Shown here: piece by piece, positions 8,306 to 18,032 of the stretch | Layout: every line of letters begins with the position of its first letter | Position numbering within the stretch: position 1 is the stretch's first letter | Assembly: GCA_002718285.1 (NCBI GenBank) | Contig: PBAR01000038.1 | Coordinates: forward strand, 1-64,000 | DNA: 64,000 nt | Direction of reading: 5' to 3' | Source of the DNA: Fidelibacterota bacterium | Lineage (GTDB): Bacteria > Marinisomatota > Marinisomatia > Marinisomatales > UBA1611 | The notes under the pieces: generated by a model | The model's input: the letters and a program-made list of their open reading frames with translations, nothing else | Database searches by the model: none | Told to the model about the DNA's origin: nothing | Program-made: the position numbers and the translations under genes

Positions 8306-10801
8306 TTACTTCAAAAGAGTCATTTTTTTCGTCTGACGAAATGAATCACCCGCTCTGAATTCATAGATATAAACACCGCTGGGAACAGGGGAATTATTGA
8401 AATTCCTGCCATTCCACTGGATCGTGTAGCGACCAGCAGAAAGAGCTTTCTTGCTATATGAATAAACTTCAGCGCCGATCAGGGAGTAAACCTTAAAGCT
8501 GATATCTGAAGCCTGCGGCAAGGAAAATTCCATTTTCGTCGTCGGATTAAACGGGTTCGGATAATTATCGCTAATGAAATATTCAACTGGTACAGTATTC
8601 TGCATTTCATCATTAGAAGCAAATACAATACAGATAGCACTTGAGTCCCATGGTTCTATCACTACAAGATCCTCTGTTTCTGCAAACGGACCATCCGTTG
8701 GGAACGAGAATTGATCTGGCCAAGCACATCCATCACCGGCATCTTGATGAATATAACGAATCCTTGGAACTCCGCCAAGGCCTCCACCCTCTTCACTTAC
8801 TTCCGCACCTGTAGAAGCATCCAAGTATCCCCACTTATAGTAAATAAACCAGTTCTGGGGTCCTTCTATATCAAAGGTCATTGAATAGGTTCCATCGTCA
8901 TTCATGGTTGGCCCGTCAGGATTATGGGAAGTCGTATAGTGATTCAGATCCTGTCCATTTGACCAGCCCTGAACGAAGTTGAGCCATTTATCATGGGTTC
9001 TGATATACAGGCTGTCTTCTGCACCGTTAAAATCAGCATGGGTCGATATGTCTATGGTAAACTCAAGGTCCATGCTGTGCCCGTCAGGGATCACATGGCC
9101 TGGATATATTTCATAATATGCCTTCAATTCGAGTGCAAGGGGAGTACCGTCATCTGAGAGACCTCCTAGGTTAAATTTAAAATTTCCTTGTTCTCTGGGA
9201 GATGTTCCCCATCCGATCCACTCAACTGGTGCAACAGTACTATCACCACTTTCCATTCCGTAGCGTGCTGAGATCGAATCAAGCGACACCTCGCTCAGAT
9301 GCATATAGTATGAAAATTCATGATTCGTATTTGGCTGAGCCGTTACATTAATTGCATGACTGAAAATGTTTGTACCTGGAGTCCTCGTCATGGTACACTC
9401 TGTACAATCACCCCAATCATTAAAACTTCCCCGTACCTGCATTTCATCTCTTGCGACATTAAAGACACGGTACCCGTCGGACCCTTCTTCATCCAGCCAT
9501 TCTGTCATATCCACCTGAAACAATATACTCCGCGTAATATCCTGAAAAAGTCTTTTAGGGATAACATAGTCTGTCTCACCATGCAGAGTAACCAGATCAG
9601 CATCTAAAGTATATGTGGGGTTACCGCCATGCGATGGATCAATAAGCCATTCACCACTGGTTGAACCATCCCAGTTGACCGCACCCCATCCAAAAGTACC
9701 AGCTGCAACACTATCTATTGTAACGGACCAGATGGAGTCTCCTGCAACTGCATCACCATCAGTACCCAAATCATTCATCGGAGTCAGTCTATTATCCCAC
9801 CATGGAGCACCTTTCCACCTTATGTCACCATTCACATAGTCTCCATTGCTATCATGAACAGTAAATATTACTGTTCCAGCACTCACGGCACTGTCCGGAG
9901 CTATGGAAAAATTGGTTTGTCCGCTCACGGTGGTCCCCGAAACGGTTACTTCTGCATTAGGAAAACCTGCCAAAAGCCACTGGCCCCATGTGGTTCCATC
10001 ATCTTCGATGGCTCCCCACTCATAGGTTCCATCTGTCAAAATTGGATGTTGACCTGTCCAGATATGGTCGCCTGCTACTGAATCACCGTTTGTTCCGTCA
10101 TCAAAACCGTTAAAAAGCGCCCAGCCAGATAATACTCCTTTGAACTTTACATCTTCCAGCATCCAGCTTCCGTCATTAATTGTTAAACTAACCAGCGGTG
10201 ATGTGGAAGGGTCATAGGCTCCAAAATATTTTTCAGTAACTGCTGTCTTGGGATTTTCTTCTGCGGTATCCCACGCCAAATCACTGTTTGTATGGCTAGT
10301 CCAGTATTTTAGCTTGTAGTTTCCTTCTACATTGTCCAGGGTATAGTTTACAGTAACGTGGAAGGTATCAGGATCATCTGCAGTAGATGCTGATGTAGTA
10401 TCCTGATCGCTTACATATACCTGCCAGTGCATGAGAGTATCGGCAGGGCTGGCAGCCTGCAGGGAATCTTCCCAGCCTGTATCAATCCCTCCCGGATTAT
10501 CATCAGCTTCATCAGCAGCATTACCAAGATATGTAAATACCCCCGTACCATGTTCGGGAGATATGTATGTTATACTATCTATTGTCCAACCAACTGGTTT
10601 GTGAACGGCAAAAAGCATAGCCCGGTCATCCGTAGCATCAATGCCGCCGTCTTTTCTAAATATAACTTCAGTGGTACCTGAAAATGATGTTCCAACTGCA
10701 CCATGATTAGGGTGTCTTCTATCAACGCTAATTTCAAGACATCCCGATACAATAAGAATAATAATAGTGAATACTGGAATTAATATATCCTTTAATCTCA
10801 T
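8306..10801 (-). CDS. Lipoprotein with starch-binding-like repeats and C-terminal sorting tail
   Basis: The start was placed at 10799-10801 because AGGAG lies eight bases upstream and gives a clean lipoprotein signal (LIVSGC/L); a longer frame opens at 10864. The 831-residue product has an N-terminal module shared with 20192-22117 and 36943-37845. It then has two similar repeats (GDSVAGDHIWTG and GDAVAGDSIWSV, each followed by a WGA motif) and a region with VRGSFNDWG, which recalls carbohydrate-binding folds. A FlgD-like sorting tail ends it (NYPNPFNPTTKMEF ... KMTLLK). It is probably a surface glycan-binding protein. A lipobox combined with a type-IX-like tail is unusual. Confidence 0.85.
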   Translation of the reverse strand: MRLKDILIPVFTIIILIVSGCLEISVDRRHPNHGAVGTSFSGTTEVIFRKDGGIDATDDRAMLFAVHKPVGWTIDSITYISPEHGTGVFTYLGNAADEADDNPGGIDTGWEDSLQAASPADTLMHWQVYVSDQDTTSASTADDPDTFHVTVNYTLDNVEGNYKLKYWTSHTNSDLAWDTAEENPKTAVTEKYFGAYDPSTSPLVSLTINDGSWMLEDVKFKGVLSGWALFNGFDDGTNGDSVAGDHIWTGQHPILTDGTYEWGAIEDDGTTWGQWLLAGFPNAEVTVSGTTVSGQTNFSIAPDSAVSAGTVIFTVHDSNGDYVNGDIRWKGAPWWDNRLTPMNDLGTDGDAVAGDSIWSVTIDSVAAGTFGWGAVNWDGSTSGEWLIDPSHGGNPTYTLDADLVTLHGETDYVIPKRLFQDITRSILFQVDMTEWLDEEGSDGYRVFNVARDEMQVRGSFNDWGDCTECTMTRTPGTNIFSHAINVTAQPNTNHEFSYYMHLSEVSLDSISARYGMESGDSTVAPVEWIGWGTSPREQGNFKFNLGGLSDDGTPLALELKAYYEIYPGHVIPDGHSMDLEFTIDISTHADFNGAEDSLYIRTHDKWLNFVQGWSNGQDLNHYTTSHNPDGPTMNDDGTYSMTFDIEGPQNWFIYYKWGYLDASTGAEVSEEGGGLGGVPRIRYIHQDAGDGCAWPDQFSFPTDGPFAETEDLVVIEPWDSSAICIVFASNDEMQNTVPVEYFISDNYPNPFNPTTKMEFSLPQASDISFKVYSLIGAEVYSYSKKALSAGRYTIQWNGRNFNNSPVPSGVYIYEFRAGDSFRQTKKMTLLK

Positions 10802-10950
10802 AATATGATTCTCCTCTATCAGATTATTAATATTTTTTTTTAGTAATCTTTGTTTAAAAACCAATTAATATAATGCAAAAATGAATTAATAAAATTTCCC
10901 AAGTAGCTCTAGTTTAAATGAAATATATTTTTTAATCAAGTCAGAATAAT

Positions 10951-10956
10951 TATAAT
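10951..10956 (+). promoter_or_regulatory. Candidate -10 box for the symporter-xylA-sulfatase operon
   Basis: A perfect TATAAT lies 63 bases before the inferred ATT start of the symporter, in the divergent intergenic region. No good -35 hexamer is visible 16-18 bases upstream, only a T-run. The start site would fall near 10963. Confidence 0.35.
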
Positions 10957-11019
10957 CCAATTATTATCTTAGTAGATTTTAGATCATCATAACAATTTTT
11001 AGTCTGGAAGGATTTAGTT

Positions 11020-12645
11020 ATTAAAATATTCACACTGTTTGACTGGACAGTCCTGGCAATCTATTTCTCGATATTGCTTGCGATTATATGGTGGGTAATT
11101 CAGAAGAAACAGGAATCTGCAAAGGATTATTTCTTAGCAGGACGCAACCTTGGATGGTTTGTAATTGGTGCTTCTATTTTTGCATCTAATATTGGATCTG
11201 AACATGTTGTGGGATTGGCTGGAACCGCTGCCAATAGCGGTATGGTTATGGGGCACTATGAGCTTCATTCCTGGATTATTCTGCTCCTGGGATGGGTTTT
11301 TGTACCCTTTTATATGAGAAGCAGTGTTTTTACCATGCCGGAATTTTTAGAACGCAGGTACTCATCAGAGTCCAGGTGGATACTGTCCATTATCTCGCTT
11401 ATAGGATATGTACTGACCAAAGTATCAGCAACAGTATACGCAGGAGCAGTAGTGTTTCAGACACTGATGGGCATAGAGTTCTGGTCGGGAGCATTGGCAA
11501 TTGTAATCCTTACAGGAGTTTATACAATTCTTGGAGGTCTTAGGGCGGTTATATATACGGATGCTCTTCAGGCCATTATCCTGATAATGGGTTCTTTAAC
11601 TATATCTGTTATTGGACTCATGAAAATAGGCGGATGGGATAGCCTTGTTACAAGTGTAGGCCCAAGTCATTTCAACATGTTCCTCCCTGCTGATCATCCA
11701 GAGTTCCCCTGGATAGGAATGGTCTTTGCTCCCCCGATTATAGGTATCTGGTACTGGTGTACCGATCAGTACATCGTACAGCGCGTGCTTGCTGCAAGCG
11801 ATGAAACTCAGGCGCGGCGCGGTACAATTTTTGCCGGATATCTTAAACTGTTACCGATTTTCTTATTCTTCATTCCTGGTCTCATCGCATTTGCCATGGT
11901 TAAGTCAGGTCAGTTAAACTACGAATCTTCTGACCAGGCCTTTCCTACTCTCGTAAAAGAACTGCTTCCCGCTGGAATGCGAGGTCTTGTCGCAGGAGGT
12001 CTGCTGGCAGCACTGATGAGTTCCCTCTCTTCCGTATTCAATTCATGTTCTACTTTATTCACGATTGATATTTACAAAAAACTCAGACCGGAAACAGATG
12101 AGAAAAAACTGGTTTTCATTGGTCGAATCGCTACAGGAGCGGTAGTTATTTCAGGGATACTCTGGATACCGTTTATGAAAATTATTTCCGGAGAACTATA
12201 TACCTATCTACAAAGTGTCCAGGCATATATTGCGCCACCGATTGCATCGGTATTTTTAATGGGCATTTTCTGGGAGAGAATTAACTCTCAAGGTGCACTG
12301 GCAGCACTGATAGGTGGTTTTTCCGCCGGGATGATTAGATTGATACTTGAGATTAATAAATCAAGCTTATCCGGACTGTGGTACGATATAGCTGACCTTA
12401 ATTTCCTATACTTTGCTATTTTTTCTTTTCTTGCCTGTACCGCACTGATGATTTCCGTCAGTCTGTTTACACCTCCTCCTGATTATGGAAAATTGAATGG
12501 ACTTACCTACGGTACAACAGTTGAAAAAGATAAGCTGGCTTCTTCATCTACCTGGGACAGAAATGATCTGATTAATTCAGCTGTAATTATCGCTATATTG
12601 GTACTGATACTTATTTATTTCTCGCCTATTGGAATCGCAGGCTAG
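11020..12645 (+). CDS. Sodium/solute symporter (SSS family), probable sugar uptake
   Basis: The protein has about 13 hydrophobic helices and SSS-family motifs: DYFLAGRNLGWFVIGAS, ASNIGSEHVVGLAG, GHYELHSW and GGLRAVIYTDALQ, close to SGLT-type Na+/sugar cotransporters. No ATG, GTG or TTG precedes the internal TTG at 11074, which would cut off the first helix. Reading on upstream gives KIFTLFDWTVLAIYFSILLA, a normal first helix, beginning at an ATT codon at 11020 that lies seven bases after GGAAGGA. I therefore start it at 11020 (541 residues). Linked xylose isomerase, 12 bases downstream, makes xylose or a related pentose the likely substrate, which is inference. Confidence 0.85.
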   Translation: MKIFTLFDWTVLAIYFSILLAIIWWVIQKKQESAKDYFLAGRNLGWFVIGASIFASNIGSEHVVGLAGTAANSGMVMGHYELHSWIILLLGWVFVPFYMRSSVFTMPEFLERRYSSESRWILSIISLIGYVLTKVSATVYAGAVVFQTLMGIEFWSGALAIVILTGVYTILGGLRAVIYTDALQAIILIMGSLTISVIGLMKIGGWDSLVTSVGPSHFNMFLPADHPEFPWIGMVFAPPIIGIWYWCTDQYIVQRVLAASDETQARRGTIFAGYLKLLPIFLFFIPGLIAFAMVKSGQLNYESSDQAFPTLVKELLPAGMRGLVAGGLLAALMSSLSSVFNSCSTLFTIDIYKKLRPETDEKKLVFIGRIATGAVVISGILWIPFMKIISGELYTYLQSVQAYIAPPIASVFLMGIFWERINSQGALAALIGGFSAGMIRLILEINKSSLSGLWYDIADLNFLYFAIFSFLACTALMISVSLFTPPPDYGKLNGLTYGTTVEKDKLASSSTWDRNDLINSAVIIAILVLILIYFSPIGIAG

Positions 12646-12657
12646 TAATTAACTCCT

Positions 12658-13992
12658 ATGTCTAAGAATATTTTAACAGGTAACCGGGAATATTTCCCGA
12701 ATATTACCAGAATTGAGTATGAAGGTCCTGATTCTTTAAACCCCTTGGCCTTTAAATTTTATAATGAAGATCAAATGGTTTCCGGAAAAACAATGCGCGA
12801 ACATTTTCGTTTTTCCGTGGCCTACTGGCACACATTCTGTGGAACAGGAGGGGATCCGTTCGGCCCCGGAACAAAAGAATTCCCATGGGATGAATCAGCC
12901 GATCCTATGCAGGCATCCTACGATCGTCTTGATGCGGCATTTGAATTTTTTACAAAACTGGGCATCCCATTCTATTGTTTTCATGATCGTGATATCGCAC
13001 CAGAAGGATCTACCGTTGAAGAATCAGAGGAAAATCTTTCAGCGATAATTGAAGCTGCAACAGAAAAACAGAATGAATCTGGAATTAAGCTGTTGTGGGG
13101 CACAGCAAACTTATTCTCACATCCAAGGTACATGAACGGAGCGGCAACAAATCCAGATTTTAATGTAGTGGCACACGCAGGGGCACAGGTAAAAGCAGCC
13201 CTGGATGCAACAATTTCTCTTGGCGGAACCAACTATGTATTCTGGGGCGGAAGAGAAGGATACTTCTCACTCTTAAATACGGATATGAAACGTGAACTTG
13301 ATCACCTGGGTATATTTCTTCAAAAATCAAGAGACTATGGAAGAGAGAACGGTTTTGAAGGGACTTTTCTGATTGAACCGAAGCCCATGGAACCAGCGAA
13401 ACATCAATATGATTTTGATGTATCTACAGTTATTGCATTTTTAAAAGATTATGATCTAGTTGATGATTTTAAACTGAATATTGAAAATAATCATGCGACG
13501 CTCGCAGGACATACTTTTGCTCATGAGGTTCAGACTGCCATTAACTATGGTCTATTTGGCAGTCTTGATATTAACCAGGGCGATCCTCATAACGGATGGG
13601 ACACGGATGAGTTTTTACATAATATCTACGATGCAACACATTTAATGATGATTCTACTTACCGAAAACGGTATTGGAAATGGTGGAATGAACTTTGATGC
13701 AAAAACAAGGAGAAGCTCTACCGATCTGGAAGATATATTTGTCGGTCACATTCACTCCATGGATACCTTGGCCAAAGGTCTGCTGATCGCAGAAAAAATC
13801 TTAAATAATTCCAATTTTTTACAGTTAAAATCTGATCGATACTCAAGTTTTGATATTGGACAGGGATCTTTGTTTGAGAATAAAAAATTAAATCTGGAGC
13901 AGCTTACGGAAATTGCCAAAGAAACAGGAGAACCTGAAAAGATCAGCGGAAAGCAAGAAATGTTCGAATCTTTGGTAAATCAGTTTTTATAA
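12658..13992 (+). CDS. xylA: Xylose isomerase
   Basis: The 444-residue protein is full length for class II xylose isomerases. The catalytic His109 and Asp112 are in CFHDRDIAPEG. Metal ligands are visible at Glu240 (IEPKPMEPAKHQYDFD, with Lys242), Glu276 and His279 (NIENNHATLAGHTFAHEV), Asp304 onward (GSLDINQGDPHNGWDTDEF) and Asp347 (GGMNFDAKTRRSS). It interconverts D-xylose and D-xylulose in the cytoplasm, feeding the kinase at 6589-8148. It lies directly behind the symporter gene and in front of two sulfatase genes, which suggests a sulfated xylose-containing glycan as the natural source. Confidence 0.97.
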   Translation: MSKNILTGNREYFPNITRIEYEGPDSLNPLAFKFYNEDQMVSGKTMREHFRFSVAYWHTFCGTGGDPFGPGTKEFPWDESADPMQASYDRLDAAFEFFTKLGIPFYCFHDRDIAPEGSTVEESEENLSAIIEAATEKQNESGIKLLWGTANLFSHPRYMNGAATNPDFNVVAHAGAQVKAALDATISLGGTNYVFWGGREGYFSLLNTDMKRELDHLGIFLQKSRDYGRENGFEGTFLIEPKPMEPAKHQYDFDVSTVIAFLKDYDLVDDFKLNIENNHATLAGHTFAHEVQTAINYGLFGSLDINQGDPHNGWDTDEFLHNIYDATHLMMILLTENGIGNGGMNFDAKTRRSSTDLEDIFVGHIHSMDTLAKGLLIAEKILNNSNFLQLKSDRYSSFDIGQGSLFENKKLNLEQLTEIAKETGEPEKISGKQEMFESLVNQFL

Positions 13993-14011
13993 AAAGATTT
14001 TTTTAAAATTT

Positions 14012-15529
14012 ATGATTCCAGCTTTGATCAAAATTGGAAACATTGGTTTTTTATTTTTCCTTATTTTATCCTTTGGAAACTGTTCTCTATCAAAGAACAA
14101 AATAAAAAAAAATGTATTAATGATCATCGTGGATGATTTACGACCTGAAATTCAATCGTGGGGCAGAACCGACATCATAACACCAAACCTGGATAAACTT
14201 TCTAGAAAGGGTGTTTCATTCCACAATGCATTTGCACAATATGCAAATTGCAGTCCATCAAGAATAAGCATGCTTACAGGCCTAAGTCCGGAAACTACAG
14301 GTCATACAGGGAATCTAAGATCCAAACCTGAATTTTCCAGGCATGTTACTCTTCCAGGACATTTCAAAGAGCATGGATATTATACCGCTTCTATTGGGAA
14401 AGTGTATCATGACGCAAGAGATGACAGAAAATCATGGGACTATTATTTCGATCTGGTAAGTCCTGATAAATCATGGACCGATCCAACAAATAGATGGGAA
14501 TGTTATGCTGACTCGATCAATAATACTTTGTTGGGAACAGATAGACCCGCAGTTGAAAAAACAGATAAGGATTTAGAAGCATACAAAGACTATCAACTAT
14601 GTAAGAACGCAATGTCTCTTATTGAAAAACAAAAGGATAATCCTTTTTTTATTACTGTTGGTTTTAGGAAACCTCACCTTCCGTTTGCGGCGCCAGAAAA
14701 ATACTGGGATCTATATGATAGAGAAAATATTAACCTTTCTAAATTTCCAATATCACCTGAAAAATCCGATTCAATCGTATATCAGTGGTCTGAACTGTCT
14801 TCATACAATTATTACAGTGAGTCCTATAAGACCAGTAACTATAAAAATAAGATTATAAAAAATAATAAGGCTCGGGAATTGCGCCATGGATATTTTGCTT
14901 GCGTTAGTTTCATTGATGATTTGGTGGGGTTGCTGGTAAAAAAACTGGAAGAATTAAATCTGGATAAAAATACAATTATTGTAGTTACTGGAGACCACGG
15001 CTATCAATTGGGTGATCAACAGATATGGGGCAAGCATTCAAACTATCATTTAAGCACAAGAGTACCTCTTATTATATTTGATCCTTTAATTTCTCCAATA
15101 AAAAATATATCGAAAAAATATATTGAGCTTCTGAATCTATACCCATCCCTTTCGGAACTGGCTTCTCTTCCTGCCCCTGCAAATCTAGATGGGAAAAGTT
15201 TTATATCAATTTTTCATGAAAGTGAGCCAAAAGAATTCAATCTATCATTTAGTCAGTATCAATCTTTTCAAAAGAATACCGATTTCAGCGAGTTAGTATC
15301 CTTTGCTCTACATTCAGAAGACTATACCTATATAGAGTGGCAGGATAAAAAATCCAATTATAAGATTGTAAATAGAGAGCTCTATAATTTAAATCCAGTT
15401 GAAAGGCAAAATATTGCAGACAATCCAGTATATAAAAATCAAATTGAAGAATTTTCAATGAAATTAAATCAAAAATTCAGACAGTATAGATTAAAGTCAT
15501 CTAATTTTAAGATTAGTAAAAGGATTTAG
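14012..15529 (+). CDS. Sulfatase lipoprotein, iduronate-2-sulfatase-like
   Basis: The 505-residue protein starts with a lipoprotein signal (SFGNC/S, Cys24). The alkaline-phosphatase-fold sulfatase domain begins with the metal-binding IIVDDLRPEI (Asp41, Asp42) and has the formylglycine motif NCSPSRISMLTG with Cys80 followed by the usual P-S-R. Further motifs are GFRKPHLPFAAPEKYWDLYD, VTGDHGYQLGDQ and GKHSNY. It should remove sulfate esters from a glycan at the cell envelope after maturation of Cys80, but no maturase gene is in the window. It is 19 bases after xylA and 1 base before a second sulfatase gene. Confidence 0.93.
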   Translation: MIPALIKIGNIGFLFFLILSFGNCSLSKNKIKKNVLMIIVDDLRPEIQSWGRTDIITPNLDKLSRKGVSFHNAFAQYANCSPSRISMLTGLSPETTGHTGNLRSKPEFSRHVTLPGHFKEHGYYTASIGKVYHDARDDRKSWDYYFDLVSPDKSWTDPTNRWECYADSINNTLLGTDRPAVEKTDKDLEAYKDYQLCKNAMSLIEKQKDNPFFITVGFRKPHLPFAAPEKYWDLYDRENINLSKFPISPEKSDSIVYQWSELSSYNYYSESYKTSNYKNKIIKNNKARELRHGYFACVSFIDDLVGLLVKKLEELNLDKNTIIVVTGDHGYQLGDQQIWGKHSNYHLSTRVPLIIFDPLISPIKNISKKYIELLNLYPSLSELASLPAPANLDGKSFISIFHESEPKEFNLSFSQYQSFQKNTDFSELVSFALHSEDYTYIEWQDKKSNYKIVNRELYNLNPVERQNIADNPVYKNQIEEFSMKLNQKFRQYRLKSSNFKISKRI

Positions 15530-15530
15530 C

Positions 15531-16925
15531 ATGAGTCAAAAACAAATAATCACATTCCTATTTTGTATACTGTTTTTTAACTGTAAAGGAAGCAAAGATA
15601 AAGGGAAATTTGAAACCCGTCCTAATATTGTACTGATCATCGGCGATGATCACGGTTATCCTTATTTTGGATTCATGGGTTCAGATTTTATCTTTACTCC
15701 GAATATGGATTCACTTGCAGAGAGTGGCGTAGTGTTTACAAATGGTTATGTCCCGGAAAATCATTGCAGACCTGCTCTGCAATCTCTGATAACTGGAACA
15801 CTACCGATAGATTATCAAAGTAAAGTAGAAAAAATAAAATTTGATGAAATGCAGAAGGATAGTTTCCTTGAAATGTCGGAAAAGGAACAAAATTCCTGGA
15901 AGAAAAACTTTAACTACCATTCCATGAAATATATGCAAACACTCCCTGGTTTATTGAAAGAAAGAGGGTATGTCAGTTTTCAGGCTGGAAAATGGTGGGA
16001 GTATCATTATGAGTATGGTGGATTTACAGATGGCATGACAAAAGGATGGGTACGGGAAAACAAAAACGGTCGAAACTGGTTTCAACAATTCATGGGGGGT
16101 GCAGGCACAGATATCGGCAGAATAACCAATAATCCTGTTTTTGATTTTATAGAAAAGAATAAACAGAATCCATTCTTTATCTGGTATGCTCCTCAGCTTC
16201 CCCACTATCCATTTGATGCCCCTGATAAGTATATCCAAAAGTATGAAGGAAAAGGATTTTCAAAATCAGCAATTCAATATTATGCAAATTGTACATGGTT
16301 TGATGATTCTGTGGGTGAATTGATAAAATATTTTCGAACCAATAATTTGTACAACAATACACTTTTTATCTATGTGAATGATAACGGGTGGGAACAAGAA
16401 CCAAATCAGGAATATTTTGATGATCCTATGCGATCACACAATGGAGGTGACAAGGGAAAACTATCAGTATACGATCAATCATTCCGTACACCGATTATTT
16501 TTTCATGGAAAAATAGTTTAAAGAGTAATTTACGCCGAGATGACTTAATACATAGTACGGATATTCCTGCAACTATACTTGATTTTACTGGCATTAATAT
16601 TCCTGATGATTATCATGGTATCTCTTATAAAAATGCAATTTATAATAAAACTTTTAATAGCCGTAAGGAGATAATTGGAAATGGGAAAAAAATTAGAGAT
16701 ACAAGCGAAAATGGCGATCCGATGGGATTGGATACTGAATACTATTGGATAAGAAAAGGTGAATGGTTTTTTAGCTGGGATAAGGCACATGGGAAAAAGG
16801 AGCTTTATAATATAAAAAATGATCCATATAGTACAACCAACTTGACAAATGAAAATCTTAGTATTTTATCCGAATTTTCAAAAAAATTGGAGGTCTGGAA
16901 AAAAAATCATTCAAAAATTGAATGA
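15531..16925 (+). CDS. Second sulfatase lipoprotein with atypical active-site motif
   Basis: The 464-residue protein has a lipoprotein signal (LFFNC/K, Cys18) and a sulfatase domain: IVLIIGDDHGYPYFGFMG, FTPNMDSLAESGVVF, then NHCRPALQSLITG with the formylglycine candidate Cys79. The position that is Arg in the standard C-x-P-x-R motif is Leu83. Some sulfatase subfamilies have CRPSL, so this need not be inactive. Further motifs are WYAPQLPHYPFDAPDKY, YVNDNGWEQ and HNGGDKGK. Its start follows the upstream stop by one base. It presumably acts on a different sulfate position from its neighbour. It converges with the gene at 16932. Confidence 0.88.
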   Translation: MSQKQIITFLFCILFFNCKGSKDKGKFETRPNIVLIIGDDHGYPYFGFMGSDFIFTPNMDSLAESGVVFTNGYVPENHCRPALQSLITGTLPIDYQSKVEKIKFDEMQKDSFLEMSEKEQNSWKKNFNYHSMKYMQTLPGLLKERGYVSFQAGKWWEYHYEYGGFTDGMTKGWVRENKNGRNWFQQFMGGAGTDIGRITNNPVFDFIEKNKQNPFFIWYAPQLPHYPFDAPDKYIQKYEGKGFSKSAIQYYANCTWFDDSVGELIKYFRTNNLYNNTLFIYVNDNGWEQEPNQEYFDDPMRSHNGGDKGKLSVYDQSFRTPIIFSWKNSLKSNLRRDDLIHSTDIPATILDFTGINIPDDYHGISYKNAIYNKTFNSRKEIIGNGKKIRDTSENGDPMGLDTEYYWIRKGEWFFSWDKAHGKKELYNIKNDPYSTTNLTNENLSILSEFSKKLEVWKKNHSKIE

Positions 16926-16931
16926 AAAAAC

Positions 16932-18032
16932 TCAAAAAAATTCGAGGTTTATAAATCTTGGTCTGTAAATATGAGCATCATTTTTTATATCATTCCAAAA
17001 ATCATAGCTTATAGTGTTATAACTGATTAATAGTTTTTTTTCTTCTGATAAAACAGGATGTGCCTTTGCGTTATAAGAAAGCAATCCGTCAGCTGATTCT
17101 GGAGTTTTATAAAGCTCAATTATATTCCCAAAAGGTCCCCATGGACTCTCTCCTACCCTGCAGGCTACTGTATCTGAAATACCCATAAACTGAAAAATAA
17201 GTAGATATCTACCATCATTTAAATGAGTAACACTTAGTTCATTCGAAACATGATTTGTAATAGGGGCAATATTATTCCCTTTATCCTGCCACTCCTTACC
17301 ATCCCAATATTCCCAGTCCGTAAATGATTCAAAGTTATCCGATCTGACCCTGGAAACGACTAATTTTTTATCCTTATCCATACAGCCGTATACATAGACA
17401 AACCCGTCAGAATCAGGCGCTCCTGCCCAATCTGTATTTACATAAATACCTGCACCAAGATTTACATATCCCCAGGATGGATGTTCAATATGAAAAGGTG
17501 TCTTGATTTGTTTATAATTCTTAAATGGGAATTGGGCATTACTATCAATCTTGATAATTGATACGTCTGGTTCAACAAAATCAAATACATTTTTTCCTGT
17601 CCATTTCACATGGTAACCAAAAATATAGATTGATGAATCCATATCCCTGTTTACAAATCCATCTCCCAACCAAAAGAAATAAGAATCATCAGAAGCTGTT
17701 TCCGGTCTGAAAAATGATGCAGGTATTCCTTTTTTATCAGTATTATAGTAAAAGGTTAAATCCTGCTTTCCTAAACTATCAATCGACGGTTTAGCAAAAG
17801 AGTTATGTACCATAGTGTAGTTTTCAGGTTTCCCATTGATAACGTCTCCTATAAACGTATCACTAAAATAAACAACTGATGAATCCAAAAAATTATCTGA
17901 AGATTCAACCCCATTTATTGAAAAAGAAAATATACCATCTCCTCCGAACCATCCCGATTTTCTTTTAAATAATCGTGTCCATTCATCAGCGGGGGTTACA
18001 ACATAATTTTTTAAATCAAACATATTAATCAA
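16932..18032 (-). CDS. DUF4185/DUF5005-like predicted beta-propeller protein, copy 1
   Basis: The 366-residue protein is the last of four tandem paralogues. Near the N-terminus it has KSGWFGGDGIFSFSING then VVYFSDTFIG, and near the C-terminus NAKAHPVLSEEKKLLISYN and YRPRFINL. The repeated W/D-rich blade pattern resembles the five-bladed propellers of DUF4185 and DUF5005, which are related to glycosidase propellers. It lacks an obvious signal peptide, so it is either cytoplasmic or wrongly delimited at the N-terminus. It overlaps the next gene by 8 bases. I assign the family by motif only and cannot name an activity. Confidence 0.75.
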   Translation of the reverse strand: MINMFDLKNYVVTPADEWTRLFKRKSGWFGGDGIFSFSINGVESSDNFLDSSVVYFSDTFIGDVINGKPENYTMVHNSFAKPSIDSLGKQDLTFYYNTDKKGIPASFFRPETASDDSYFFWLGDGFVNRDMDSSIYIFGYHVKWTGKNVFDFVEPDVSIIKIDSNAQFPFKNYKQIKTPFHIEHPSWGYVNLGAGIYVNTDWAGAPDSDGFVYVYGCMDKDKKLVVSRVRSDNFESFTDWEYWDGKEWQDKGNNIAPITNHVSNELSVTHLNDGRYLLIFQFMGISDTVACRVGESPWGPFGNIIELYKTPESADGLLSYNAKAHPVLSEEKKLLISYNTISYDFWNDIKNDAHIYRPRFINLEFF

